A DNA stretch of 55,742 bases from Bacteroidota bacterium (lineage in GTDB: Bacteria; Bacteroidota; Bacteroidia; Chitinophagales; Chitinophagaceae), in assembly GCA_947460595.1 (NCBI GenBank), contig CANHGS010000023.1, positions 1 to 55,742 on the forward strand, read 5' to 3'. Below the pieces are notes generated by a model, which saw only the letters and a program-made list of their open reading frames with translations, did no database searches and was not told the origin of the DNA. Below are positions 44,939 to 53,165 of this stretch, one piece after another. The position numbers and the translations under genes were made by a program. Numbering within the stretch: position 1 is the first letter of the stretch; each line of letters opens with the position of its first letter.

Positions 44939-46099
44939 ATGGCCCATATTTTAATCATTGACGACGAAAAATCCATTAGAAATGTATTGAAAGACATTTT
45001 GGGTAATGAAGGGTTTAAAGTAGACGAGGCTTCAGACGGAGCAGAAGGCTTACAAAAAGCCAAACAAAATACTTACGACCTGATTCTTTGTGATATTAAA
45101 ATGCCCAAACTAGATGGTTTGGAGTTTTTAGATGCTGTGGTAGCCATTAATGGAGAAATACCTATAATCATGATTAGTGGACACGGGAATATAGAAACGG
45201 CTGTGGATGCTGTTAAAAAAGGAGCCTATGATTATATTTCCAAGCCACCTGATTTGAACAGGTTATTGATAACTATAAGAAATGCCTTGGATAGAACCAA
45301 TCTAGTAAAAGAAACCAAGGTATTGAAAAGAAAGGTGTCTAAAGTACAAGAGATTATAGGCAATAGTCAAGCCATAAAGAAAATCAAAGACACAATTGAA
45401 AAAGTAGCCCCAACAGAAGCAAGGGTTTTAATTACAGGAGAAAATGGAACTGGAAAGGAACTAGTAGCAAGATGGCTCCACGAAAAAAGTTTGCGTAGTT
45501 CTGGCCCCATAGTAGAAGTGAATTGCGCAGCTATTCCATCCGAATTGATTGAAAGCGAACTTTTTGGTCATGAAAAAGGTTCTTTTACATCGGCTATTAA
45601 ACAGCGAGTTGGAAAATTTGAACAGGCTAATGGAGGAACCCTTTTCTTAGATGAAATTGGTGATATGAGTCTATCGGCGCAAGCCAAAGTGTTACGTGCC
45701 TTGCAAGAAGGGAAAATAACTAGGGTAGGCGGGGATAAAGAAATTAGTGTAGATGTTAGGGTAGTAGCAGCTACTAATAAAGATCTTTTAAAAGAGGTAG
45801 AAGAAAAACAGTTTAGATTAGACCTCTATCATAGATTGGGTGTCATACTCATTCATGTTCCAACCCTGAACCAACGTTTAGACGATATTCCAGAATTGGT
45901 TGAGAAATTTCTACAGGATATTGCATCCGATTATGGTCAATCGCCAAAGTTAATTGATAAGAAAGCTATAGAAGCTTTACAAGCTCACCAGTGGACTGGT
46001 AATATTAGAGAGTTGAGAAATGTGGTTGAAAGACTGATTATTCTTTCCGGTAAAACCATTTTGGCCGATGATGTGAAAAATTATGTGTTACCCGCTTAA
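44939..46099 (+). CDS. Sigma-54-dependent response regulator (NtrC type) lacking a DNA-binding domain
   Basis: A 386-residue activator of RpoN polymerase. The receiver domain (1-120) has acidic pocket DDE and the phospho-acceptor Asp52 in CDIKMPKLDG. The AAA+ domain runs from about 140 to 380: Walker A GENGTGKE (167-174), Walker B TLFLDEIGD, and ELRNVVERL near the end. Two features differ from the standard: the sigma-54 contact loop is GSFTSA (214-219) instead of GAFTGA, and the protein stops about 15 residues after the AAA+ domain with no FIS-type helix-turn-helix. It may act from solution or through a partner. No cognate kinase is adjacent. Confidence 0.92.
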   Translation: MAHILIIDDEKSIRNVLKDILGNEGFKVDEASDGAEGLQKAKQNTYDLILCDIKMPKLDGLEFLDAVVAINGEIPIIMISGHGNIETAVDAVKKGAYDYISKPPDLNRLLITIRNALDRTNLVKETKVLKRKVSKVQEIIGNSQAIKKIKDTIEKVAPTEARVLITGENGTGKELVARWLHEKSLRSSGPIVEVNCAAIPSELIESELFGHEKGSFTSAIKQRVGKFEQANGGTLFLDEIGDMSLSAQAKVLRALQEGKITRVGGDKEISVDVRVVAATNKDLLKEVEEKQFRLDLYHRLGVILIHVPTLNQRLDDIPELVEKFLQDIASDYGQSPKLIDKKAIEALQAHQWTGNIRELRNVVERLIILSGKTILADDVKNYVLPA

Positions 46100-46152
46100 G
46101 TTTATTTAAGAAAACTTTATGTCCAGTTGGGCTAATCTAAGTTTGAAAAGGA

Positions 46153-46160
46153 TATTTTTG
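46153..46160 (+). promoter_or_regulatory. Promoter -7 box of lepB (TATTTTTG)
   Basis: TATTTTTG matches the consensus, 18 bases before the lepB ATG; a TTG at 46127-46129, 23 bases upstream, may be the -33 element. Confidence 0.6.
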
Positions 46161-46178
46161 TTCATATAATTATAAACA

Positions 46179-47687
46179 ATGGGATTGATTTTATTTGTTA
46201 TAGGTGTTATTGGTTGGCATGCTGGTATGTATGGGATGTTCAAAAAAGCAGGTATTGAACCTTGGAAAGCCCTAGTGCCCTTCTATAATACTTGGTTAAT
46301 TGTGGAGAAGACTGCCATTAAAAAATATTGGTTTTGGTTTCAATTAGTCCCTGTAGCGGGTCAGTTTATTACCATCTGGATTACCATCATTTTTGTCATG
46401 CAATTCAAGAAGGTTACCGTCTTAGATCATGCAGCCACTATATTCTTGCCATTCTTATTTTTTCCTTATTTAGGATTTGCAAAGGATACTGTTTTTCACG
46501 GACCTTCTGTAATGGAACTTTATCATAAGCCTGCATCAAGGGAATGGATTGATGCTGGTGTATTTGCCATTGTGGCAGCAACCTTGATTAGAACCTTTGT
46601 ATTTGAAGCCTATGTAATTCCATCAGAAAGTATGGAGAAGACATTGTTGGTGAATGATTTTTTGTTTGTCAACAAAATGAGTTATGGTCCTAGAATACCA
46701 CAAACGCCTTTGTCCTTTCCATTTGTGCATAATACCATGCCAGGGTCAATCACAACAGCTTCCTATTTAAAATGGATCCAAATCCCTTACAAACGTTTAC
46801 CTGCATTCACACCCGTTAAAAGAAATGATGTAGTAGTATTTAATTTTCCTGCCGGTGATACCATCATCAACCTACCTGAATATGGGAGTAAACAACCTTA
46901 CTATGATGTTCTGAGAACACAGTTTAAAGGAGATAGAGAAGCGTTGAATGCACAGTTCCCAATTCTGGTGCATCCCATGGATAAGACAGATAATTATATC
47001 AAACGCTGTGTTGCGGAGGCAGGAGATCTATTACAATTAAAGGATGCCCAATTATTTATCAATGGACAACCTGCTTATTTACCAGGAGCGTCTCAAACAG
47101 AATATATAGTAGAAACAGATGGTAAGCCTTTTTCTGAAGAGTTTTTAAAAGACGAACTGGGCGTAAATGTGGAAGATACCAAGGGTCAAATTATTCCATA
47201 TGAAAATAAGCCTAACACTTTTGTTTTTAACATGACACCAGTAGAAATGGCCAAGTTAAAACAACAATCCAATATCAAATCAATTAGTTTATACGCTAAT
47301 GGATATGTTGGTGGTTATTTTCCCTATGACGATGTGAACTTTCCTTATACCTTGGACAATTTTGGTCCCATTAGAATACCCAAGAAAGGAGAAACGATTA
47401 TGCTTAATGCTCAAAACATTGCATTGTATAGAAGACTGATAGCAGATTATGAGCACAATACTTTAGAAGAGTCTAATGGAAAATTCATTATTAATGGTAA
47501 GGAAACTACTCAGTATACGCCTGTTTACAATTATTACTGGATGATGGGAGATAACCGTCACCGCAGTCAAGATAGTCGTTACTGGGGGTTTGTTCCCGAA
47601 ACCCATATTGTGGGAAAAGCTTCACTCATCTGGTTTAGTTATGAAAATGGCCCTAGATGGAAACGCTTGTTCAATAGTATCAAATAG
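46179..47687 (+). CDS. lepB: Signal peptidase I, long form with an N-terminal membrane domain
   Basis: A 502-residue type I signal peptidase that removes signal peptides at the periplasmic face of the inner membrane. Residues 1-110 form an extra domain with about three transmembrane helices (GWHAGMYGMFKKAGIEPWKA, a DUF5684-like segment), which other bacterial LepB proteins lack. The catalytic Ser is Ser151 in IPSESMEKTL and the general base Lys is Lys275 in NYIKRCVAEAGD. A long insertion lies between this box and the C-terminal MGDNRHRSQDSRYWGFVPE. A promoter box precedes it and a terminator follows. Confidence 0.95.
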   Translation: MGLILFVIGVIGWHAGMYGMFKKAGIEPWKALVPFYNTWLIVEKTAIKKYWFWFQLVPVAGQFITIWITIIFVMQFKKVTVLDHAATIFLPFLFFPYLGFAKDTVFHGPSVMELYHKPASREWIDAGVFAIVAATLIRTFVFEAYVIPSESMEKTLLVNDFLFVNKMSYGPRIPQTPLSFPFVHNTMPGSITTASYLKWIQIPYKRLPAFTPVKRNDVVVFNFPAGDTIINLPEYGSKQPYYDVLRTQFKGDREALNAQFPILVHPMDKTDNYIKRCVAEAGDLLQLKDAQLFINGQPAYLPGASQTEYIVETDGKPFSEEFLKDELGVNVEDTKGQIIPYENKPNTFVFNMTPVEMAKLKQQSNIKSISLYANGYVGGYFPYDDVNFPYTLDNFGPIRIPKKGETIMLNAQNIALYRRLIADYEHNTLEESNGKFIINGKETTQYTPVYNYYWMMGDNRHRSQDSRYWGFVPETHIVGKASLIWFSYENGPRWKRLFNSIK

Positions 47688-47711
47688 GTTATCTTTAAGA
47701 GCCAATAGGGG

Positions 47712-47742
47712 GTCCTCATAGCTGTTGCTATGGGGACTTTTT
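47712..47742 (+). terminator. Rho-independent terminator of lepB
   Basis: The stem GTCCTCATAGC / GCTATGGGGAC (11 bp, one G-T pair) with a four-base loop TGTT and five T lies 24 bases after the lepB stop codon. Confidence 0.88.
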
Positions 47743-47758
47743 GTCTAAATGAAGGAAT

Positions 47759-48256
47759 ATGAAAAAGATAGAACAACAATTTGCGTATACTGCTTATGAT
47801 TCTGTCAGTGAGTTAAATGCGGCTGATCAGGAATTAATGGAAGCTGCCAAATCCGCTACAAGATTGGCTTATGCGCCCTATTCAAAATTTAGGGTAGGAG
47901 CTGCAGCAAGATTAGTGAATGGGATTATATTAAAAGGAAGTAATCAAGAGAATGCTAGCTTTCCTGTTGGAATTTGTGCTGAAAGGGTGCTTTTGTCTGT
48001 AGCTTCTTCACTTTATCCCAATATTCCCATATTAGAAATGGCTATCAGCTATAAGAACGAACTGGGTAAAAGTGATAACCCCATTAGCCCTTGTGGTATT
48101 TGCCGCCAAAGTTTATTGGAATTTGAAATTAAAACCCATCAAGGCATACGTTTATTGTTGGGTGGAGAAACAGGAATGGTATATGAAGTTCCCCAAGCAC
48201 ATGATTTATTACCCCTTGGTTTTACAAGTGCAGATTTATTAGCTGGGGTGGAATAG
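47759..48256 (+). CDS. cdd: Cytidine deaminase
   Basis: Deaminates cytidine and deoxycytidine to uridine forms in pyrimidine salvage. The 165 residues hold the zinc-ligand and catalytic motif GICAERVLLSV (Cys-Ala-Glu) and the second zinc motif SPCGICRQSLLEF, preceded by YAPYSKFRVGAAARL and NQENASFPVG that bind the nucleoside. The length fits homotetrameric cytidine deaminases with an N-terminal extension of about 25 residues. It begins 16 bases after the lepB terminator, so its promoter must lie very near; no TAnnTTTG box was found there. Confidence 0.95.
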   Translation: MKKIEQQFAYTAYDSVSELNAADQELMEAAKSATRLAYAPYSKFRVGAAARLVNGIILKGSNQENASFPVGICAERVLLSVASSLYPNIPILEMAISYKNELGKSDNPISPCGICRQSLLEFEIKTHQGIRLLLGGETGMVYEVPQAHDLLPLGFTSADLLAGVE

Positions 48257-48305
48257 TTGATTTTATCCAATTTTATATGCAACGCATTTTTTTAAATTTA
48301 TTCTC

Positions 48306-48893
48306 ATGATACAAGTGAGCATAAAATATAGGCCATTCCTTATTACTTATTATAGGCTTGGTTATTTGTTGCATGTAATGACTATTGCTGAGATTATAAT
48401 GATAGTAGCTTGTTTTAAACAGTTTCATTTAATTGACTGGGCCATATCAGGTAATCCTTTTATTAGGTGGTTTTTATTGTGTTGTTTGGTGTTTCCTCCT
48501 ATATTTCCTCAATGTGATGCACGTTCTAGGTATCAAAATTATAAACAAGTAAAAGACTATTTGTTTTTATACGGATTTCAAAATAGAATCATAAAACCCT
48601 TTTTACATTCTAGGTGTCAAAGAGATGCCGTTTTAGCTGCAGCAGAAGAATTGGGTTTTGAAAAGGAATGTAAAAAATATTTTAGGGCACAAGGATACAA
48701 ATGGCATCATTTGATGCCTGATTTTTTGGTTAATAACCCAAAATTCTTGTTCAACAAACAGTTTTGGTTAAGTACTTTTTTTGTTAAAACGTATAACAGT
48801 AAAGTTGATTTTGGTAAGAGTCATCAACCATATCAAACTGAAAAGAAAGGATCCTCTTTATTTGTAACTGACCCATTAAAACAAACTATCTAA
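48306..48893 (+). CDS. Conserved-looking protein with two membrane helices, function unknown
   Basis: A 195-residue protein with two N-terminal hydrophobic helices (about residues 19-38 and 53-67). The rest is soluble and basic, with SRYQNYKQVKDYLFLYGFQN, a Cys-containing loop LHSRCQRDAVLAAAEELGF, and KYFRAQGYKWHHLMPDFL. This pattern is not one I can place in a named family. It is transcribed towards the type IX secreted protein and the two stop codons overlap by eight bases. The frame is long and protein-like (aromatic and charged patches), so it is probably real. Confidence 0.75.
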   Translation: MIQVSIKYRPFLITYYRLGYLLHVMTIAEIIMIVACFKQFHLIDWAISGNPFIRWFLLCCLVFPPIFPQCDARSRYQNYKQVKDYLFLYGFQNRIIKPFLHSRCQRDAVLAAAEELGFEKECKKYFRAQGYKWHHLMPDFLVNNPKFLFNKQFWLSTFFVKTYNSKVDFGKSHQPYQTEKKGSSLFVTDPLKQTI

Positions 48894-50916
48894 TTAATAC
48901 GGTGGTACCCTTGAGTACCTGTTTTTTGCCTGTATCTTTATTGGTGTATTCTAGTAAATAAACATAGGTTCCACTTGGTTGTGGCAGTCCATTGACCCTG
49001 CCGTCCCATTTCTTTTTCCAATCCTTTGTTTCAAAAATGACTTGCCCAAATCTATTATAGATTCTAAAAATTAAATCCACTGCTTTAAGAGCATTCAAAG
49101 GATAGAGGAAATCATTTAAGCCATCTCCATTAGGAGTAAATCCACTAGGAATATCAATATAGCAATTGGGTAATACCCAAATCCTTTTTGAAATAGTGTC
49201 AGTGCAATTAAATCCAGTTGTCACTTGTAAACGCACAAAAAACTGATTTTGTCTAACACTAGGTAGATAATTGGTGGTAGGTGGGTTTTGTAAGTTACTA
49301 GATTGGCCATTACCTAGGTCCCATTTCCAAGAAATTGCATTTTGGGTACTTGCATCCAAAATTTGAACAGTGTCTTTGGCACAAACCGTATCTGGCATAT
49401 TAATAGCCGCTTTTATAGTCCAGTCCGGTAGATCTAATTCCATACTGGTACTATCTCTGCAAATGCCATTTCCAGTTTCTAATAAAACTTTTGTTTTGCC
49501 AAATAAATTGGTGGCTAATAGCGGTTTTTGTAAACTACTCACTAAGCCAATGCCTAATTGCCATTTCCAATAATTGGCTGCATTATTACCGTTGTGACTT
49601 AATATAATAGTATCTTTTTTACATCCCGTTTTGATATTGGCATTAAAGTCAGCAGTAACAACATTTTGAATGGTAAAATTTAAACTAGCACCTGCTGCAG
49701 TTATTTGATCGCACTCATCTATTAAGCTATTTCCATCGCTTCCAATATTTAGTTTTAAAGTGTATACCCCATTAGTCTTGATAGGTTTTTGTAATACCAA
49801 ATGAACGGTTGAACTAATCCCATTGTTGCAGAAACCTATTGCGGATTTAATCTGCACGTTAGAGGGCCCAGAGATGATAAAATCTGATCCATCCGCTGCA
49901 ATACTGGCACAATTCATAGGCTTACTAAAAATCAAGTGAAGGGAGTCTTGTATGCATATAACAGGGCTAATACTATCCATTGGGGTTGGAACGGAAGCCG
50001 TAAAAAGCAAATCCTTTTTTAGGCCTATAGCAAGTTGATTGTCACAATTGTCAATTAAGGTATTGCCATCAGTGCCATTTTTTACAATGACACTGTACAT
50101 ACCTGGTGACAAAATGCTATTTAGTTTTAGTATAACTGTATCAAAATCAAAAGAGAAACTACATCCCTTTCCCATAGCGGTATTAAAGGCATTAGTAAAG
50201 GGGCCTGTCACTGAAAAATCTGATCCATCAGCAGCTAAACTGCTACATTTCATTTTTTTATTTAGTGTAATTACCATTTCTGTGCCATCACAAACAGCAT
50301 ATGCATTTTGAATAGTTGGTACAACTGGATTGATAATGCTAGCAGAACCACCCTGAAAAGAAAGGGTATAGCCACTTTGGGTATTGGTATAATGGCTCAC
50401 CATTAGTAGGTAATTATGTCCAGCAATTAAATCAGGCATAGTGCTGAAAGTTGGAATATTCCAAGCAGGATCCGAGGAACATTCAAATGGATTTTTCCCA
50501 CTACTGGATGCTCCAGTTGTGCCACTAGAACCAGACCAATTGGCAGAAACAATCAGAGATTTATTGGTATAAACATCCATTGCGTCTACCCCAGTCACAT
50601 CAAATAGTTGCCAATCATAATCATCCGATATATCAGTTGGGGTAATCAAGAAACCAAGTTTGCCAGCTGTATAACAGGTAAATTTGTACCAATATGGGTT
50701 CTTATCAGTATAAGGTGTATTGTCATTACAAAGGGTTGGAAGGGTTCTAGAACCACAAATAGCAACAGAATTCTGTTGAAAAACTGTTTTCCCACAAACT
50801 GGAAATGCAGTAGTTGGATTTTGACCAAGAATGGTACAAAACTGGCCAAGAGACTTATTTGCCAAAAAAAGAATCAGGCAAAAAAATAGGATGGTTTTTA
50901 GAAAATTCTTCACCAT
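48886..50916 (-). CDS. Secreted protein with a type IX secretion (gliding-motility) C-terminal domain
   Basis: A 676-residue exported protein. The signal peptide ends at about residue 25 (LANKSLGQF). Two similar modules at about 205-310 and 315-415 each carry AADGSDF, then GP and a DGN(T/S)LID(N/E)CD signature, so this is a tandem duplication of an Ig-like fold. PKD-like segments follow (WKWDLGNGQSSNLQNPPTTN). The last 90 residues are the type B sorting domain: IPSGFTPNGDGLNDFLYPLN, FRIYNRFGQVIFETKDW, KWDGRVNGLPQPSGTYVYLL and KGTTVLIR. It is exported to the cell surface by the type IX system; its role is unknown. ATG 50916 follows a promoter box by one base and GTG 50913 may be the real start. 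Confidence 0.9.
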   Translation of the reverse strand: MVKNFLKTILFFCLILFLANKSLGQFCTILGQNPTTAFPVCGKTVFQQNSVAICGSRTLPTLCNDNTPYTDKNPYWYKFTCYTAGKLGFLITPTDISDDYDWQLFDVTGVDAMDVYTNKSLIVSANWSGSSGTTGASSSGKNPFECSSDPAWNIPTFSTMPDLIAGHNYLLMVSHYTNTQSGYTLSFQGGSASIINPVVPTIQNAYAVCDGTEMVITLNKKMKCSSLAADGSDFSVTGPFTNAFNTAMGKGCSFSFDFDTVILKLNSILSPGMYSVIVKNGTDGNTLIDNCDNQLAIGLKKDLLFTASVPTPMDSISPVICIQDSLHLIFSKPMNCASIAADGSDFIISGPSNVQIKSAIGFCNNGISSTVHLVLQKPIKTNGVYTLKLNIGSDGNSLIDECDQITAAGASLNFTIQNVVTADFNANIKTGCKKDTIILSHNGNNAANYWKWQLGIGLVSSLQKPLLATNLFGKTKVLLETGNGICRDSTSMELDLPDWTIKAAINMPDTVCAKDTVQILDASTQNAISWKWDLGNGQSSNLQNPPTTNYLPSVRQNQFFVRLQVTTGFNCTDTISKRIWVLPNCYIDIPSGFTPNGDGLNDFLYPLNALKAVDLIFRIYNRFGQVIFETKDWKKKWDGRVNGLPQPSGTYVYLLEYTNKDTGKKQVLKGTTVLIR

Positions 50917-50917
50917 A

Positions 50918-50925
50918 CAAAGTTA
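50918..50925 (-). promoter_or_regulatory. Promoter -7 box at the start of the type IX secreted protein gene (TAACTTTG)
   Basis: TAACTTTG on the minus strand matches the consensus and ends one base before ATG 50916 or four bases before GTG 50913. The transcript can hardly include more than the start codon. Confidence 0.5.
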
Positions 50926-51078
50926 GTTGTCTAGATGAATAAATATAGCAGTATCAATATAAGATTGATTAACTAAAATTATTAAATAATCTAATGTTTT
51001 AATTATTGGATGTTAGTTTATTGCTTTAAAATTCAGCAATCATATGGGGTAAAAAGTCTTTTTGGCATGGTGTTTGGT

Positions 51079-51099
51079 TAATAGGAGTCTGCTCTATTA
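51079..51099. promoter_or_regulatory. Inverted repeat in the divergent region before the RlpA-like gene
   Basis: TAATAG and CTATTA form 6-bp arms with a nine-base spacer that itself holds GAG/CTC, so the whole is an imperfect hairpin or operator. The 232-base region 50917-51148 around it is AT-rich and has no other clear feature. Confidence 0.3.
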
Positions 51100-51148
51100 C
51101 AAGTAAGTTTTTTGTAATTTACGCAAGTTCAGGCAGGAAAAAGAAAGC

Positions 51149-51646
51149 ATGAAACATTACTCAATAGTCATATTACTCTGTTTTTCTGGTATTATAGCTA
51201 CCGCACAAGCTGATTCAATTAAGATTAGTCATGCTATTGATACCTTGATTCAGCGTATGGATACCCTTCATTTGGTGGATCAACAACTATCAGATAGTAT
51301 TAATTTTTCGTCAAAATCTGTTGAAAATTCCAAGAAAATTAAGGGAATTGCCAGTTTTTATAGTAAAAATCTGGATGGAACCAAAACAGCCACTGGTGAA
51401 GTTTTTAAAAATAACAAGTTTACTGGCGCTAGTAATCATGTAAAATTAAATACATGGGTTAGGGTTACCAATTTAAGTAATGGGAATAGTGTTATTGTCA
51501 GAATTAATGACCGAATGCATCCAAGAATGGCCAAAAAAGGCAGAGTAGTTGATTTGAGTAGGGCCGCTGCGGCAGAGCTAGATTTTATGAAAAAAGGCCT
51601 GACCAAAGTTCAATTAGAAATTGTCCCTGCCAAAACTGTTGATTAA
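51149..51646 (+). CDS. RlpA-like double-psi beta-barrel protein
   Basis: A 165-residue exported protein (signal peptide to about IIATAQA). Residues about 65-160 are the double-psi beta-barrel of the RlpA family: IKGIASFYSKNLDGTKTATG, NHVKLNTWVRVTNLSNGNSV, NDRMHPRMAKKGRVVDLSR. RlpA in Pseudomonas is a lytic transglycosylase acting on denuded peptidoglycan at the septum. Here there is no SPOR domain, and His-Pro in DRMHP replaces the common DRGPF loop, so enzymatic activity needs testing. It is likely periplasmic. The next gene, an OmpA protein, is 79 bases downstream and has its own promoter box. Confidence 0.85.
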   Translation: MKHYSIVILLCFSGIIATAQADSIKISHAIDTLIQRMDTLHLVDQQLSDSINFSSKSVENSKKIKGIASFYSKNLDGTKTATGEVFKNNKFTGASNHVKLNTWVRVTNLSNGNSVIVRINDRMHPRMAKKGRVVDLSRAAAAELDFMKKGLTKVQLEIVPAKTVD

Positions 51647-51697
51647 TGGTGCAGAATTAACAGTTTTATAATATTTTATAAAATGAATCCAAGCCTG

Positions 51698-51705
51698 TAT
51701 TTTTG
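51698..51705 (+). promoter_or_regulatory. Promoter -7 box of the OmpA-family gene (TATTTTTG)
   Basis: TATTTTTG matches the consensus and lies 20 bases before the ATG at 51726. Confidence 0.6.
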
Positions 51706-51725
51706 CTAAATAATTAAAACTGTTT

Positions 51726-53057
51726 ATGAAGAAATTTTTATTAGTAACTGTTGTCTTGTGTATCTCTGTAATGAGTTTTGCACAAACAAACAAATACAAG
51801 AAATTGCCAACCCTAGGTGTAAACTTCTTTTTACAAGATTTTAAAACACCTGCAACTATTGCCAGTGGCTCTCTTTCTGCAGCACTGAACAATAAGAATT
51901 GGGCCAAACTAAGAGATATGCAAGCTGGCCTAAGTTTGCAATACATGCAAGGTTTGACAGATCATATTGATTTTTCAACAACCCTTGGTGGCTCTTTTGT
52001 TAACTATCCATTTAGAAGTGGTTCTGGTATCTCTAGTGATGGTTCTAGCAAGTTTCTTTTGGAAGCCGATGCAGGTGTTAACATTAAGTTGTTAACTGAC
52101 AAATACTTTATGGTTCCTTATTTGAATGTTGGACTAGGTGCTTCCATGTATGGCGGTACTTATTTTGCTGCCTATGTTCCATTTGGAGGCGGACTCCAAT
52201 TTAACTTGGGTGAAGGATCATTCTTAAATACCCAGTTTAACTACCGTTCAGAAGTTTCAGCTTTGTCTACCAGGCATATCAATTATAGCATTGGATTCTC
52301 TGCTCCTTTAAGAGACCGCAAACCTGAACCAGTTGTAGTAGTACCTCCACCACCTCCACCACCAGCTCCAGTTGATACTGATGGTGATGGTATCTTTGAT
52401 AACGTTGATAAATGTCCTACCGTTCCTGGTGTGGCCAAATACCAAGGCTGTCCAGTACCTGATACCGATGGTGATGGTATCAATGATGACAATGATAAAT
52501 GTCCTACTGTAAAAGGTCTTGCTAAATACGATGGTTGTCCTATTCCTGATACTGATAAAGATGGTATCAATGATGAAGAAGACAAATGTCCAACAGTTCC
52601 AGGTTTGGCTCGCTACCAAGGTTGCCCAATTCCGGATTCTGATTCAGACGGTATTAATGATGAAGAAGACAAATGTCCAAATGTAAAAGGTGTTCGTGAA
52701 AACAACGGATGTCCTGCATTGAATTTTGATGCTAAGGATATTAAGTTTGCTATTAACAGTGCCAACCTTACTACTCCTTCTAAGAAAGAGTTAGACAAAG
52801 GTGTTGTGATCTTGAAAGAAAATCCTTCTTTGAAATTATCAATTGAAGGACATGCTTCAAGCACAGGAACTGATAAAATCAATGATCCTTTGTCTTTGAA
52901 ACGTGCCACTTCTGTAAAGAACTATATTGTCTCTAAAGGAGTTGAAAAAGATCGTTTGACCGTAGTTGGATACGGTAGTAAAAAGCCAGTTGCTGATAAT
53001 AAAACCCTAGATGGCAGAAAAGCCAATAGGAGGGTTGAATTCAAAGTACAACAATAG
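51726..53057 (+). CDS. OmpA family protein with thrombospondin type 3 (calcium-binding) repeats
   Basis: A 443-residue outer-membrane protein. Signal peptide to about residue 20 (SVMSFAQ), then an N-terminal beta-barrel of about 180 residues. A Pro-rich linker VVVPPPPPPPAPV leads to four 29-residue repeats starting DTDGDGIFDN, DTDGDGINDD, DTDKDGINDE and DSDSDGINDE, each with KCP and GCP; these bind calcium. The last 110 residues are the OmpA peptidoglycan-binding domain (LSIEGHASSTGTD, LSLKRATSVKNYIVSKG, VVGYGSKKPVADNKTLDGRK, ANRRVEFKV). It probably ties the outer membrane to the cell wall. A strong terminator follows. Confidence 0.95.
   Translation: MKKFLLVTVVLCISVMSFAQTNKYKKLPTLGVNFFLQDFKTPATIASGSLSAALNNKNWAKLRDMQAGLSLQYMQGLTDHIDFSTTLGGSFVNYPFRSGSGISSDGSSKFLLEADAGVNIKLLTDKYFMVPYLNVGLGASMYGGTYFAAYVPFGGGLQFNLGEGSFLNTQFNYRSEVSALSTRHINYSIGFSAPLRDRKPEPVVVVPPPPPPPAPVDTDGDGIFDNVDKCPTVPGVAKYQGCPVPDTDGDGINDDNDKCPTVKGLAKYDGCPIPDTDKDGINDEEDKCPTVPGLARYQGCPIPDSDSDGINDEEDKCPNVKGVRENNGCPALNFDAKDIKFAINSANLTTPSKKELDKGVVILKENPSLKLSIEGHASSTGTDKINDPLSLKRATSVKNYIVSKGVEKDRLTVVGYGSKKPVADNKTLDGRKANRRVEFKVQQ
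52374..52721 (+). repeat. Four tandem 87-bp coding repeats (thrombospondin type 3 units)
   Basis: Four in-frame repeat units of 87 bases inside the OmpA gene, each encoding D-x-D-x-DGI-x-D and two Cys. The units are not identical at DNA level, so they have been diverging and are not a recent expansion. Confidence 0.9.
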
Positions 53058-53077
53058 TTTTTAACCTAATCTATATC

Positions 53078-53109
53078 AAAAATGCCCCGTTAATAAATGG
53101 GGCATTTTT
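53078..53109. terminator. Bidirectional terminator between ompA-family gene and murB
   Basis: AAAAATGCCCC pairs perfectly with GGGGCATTTTT (11 bp, ten-base loop). A and T runs on both sides let it stop both converging genes. Confidence 0.88.
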
Positions 53110-53165
53110 GTTTGAATTATATGCTAGAAAGTTATTCTACGGCATTGGGAACTTGTTTTTTTAGT

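Noticed and set aside
48886..48893. Eight-base tail-to-tail overlap, also seen at 27918-27925
   Set aside because: Two short convergent overlaps of equal length are likely coincidence in compact DNA; no shared motif besides the stop codons.
52283..52619. Two overlapping minus-strand frames opposite the OmpA repeats
   Set aside because: They are long only because the repeated coding sequence avoids stops on the other strand; Ser/Pro- and Thr/Ile-rich repeats follow the TSP3 periodicity and no start signal is present.
52374..52721. Regularly spaced repeats that could suggest a CRISPR array
   Set aside because: The 87-bp units are in frame, continuous and encode calcium-binding motifs; there are no unique spacers.
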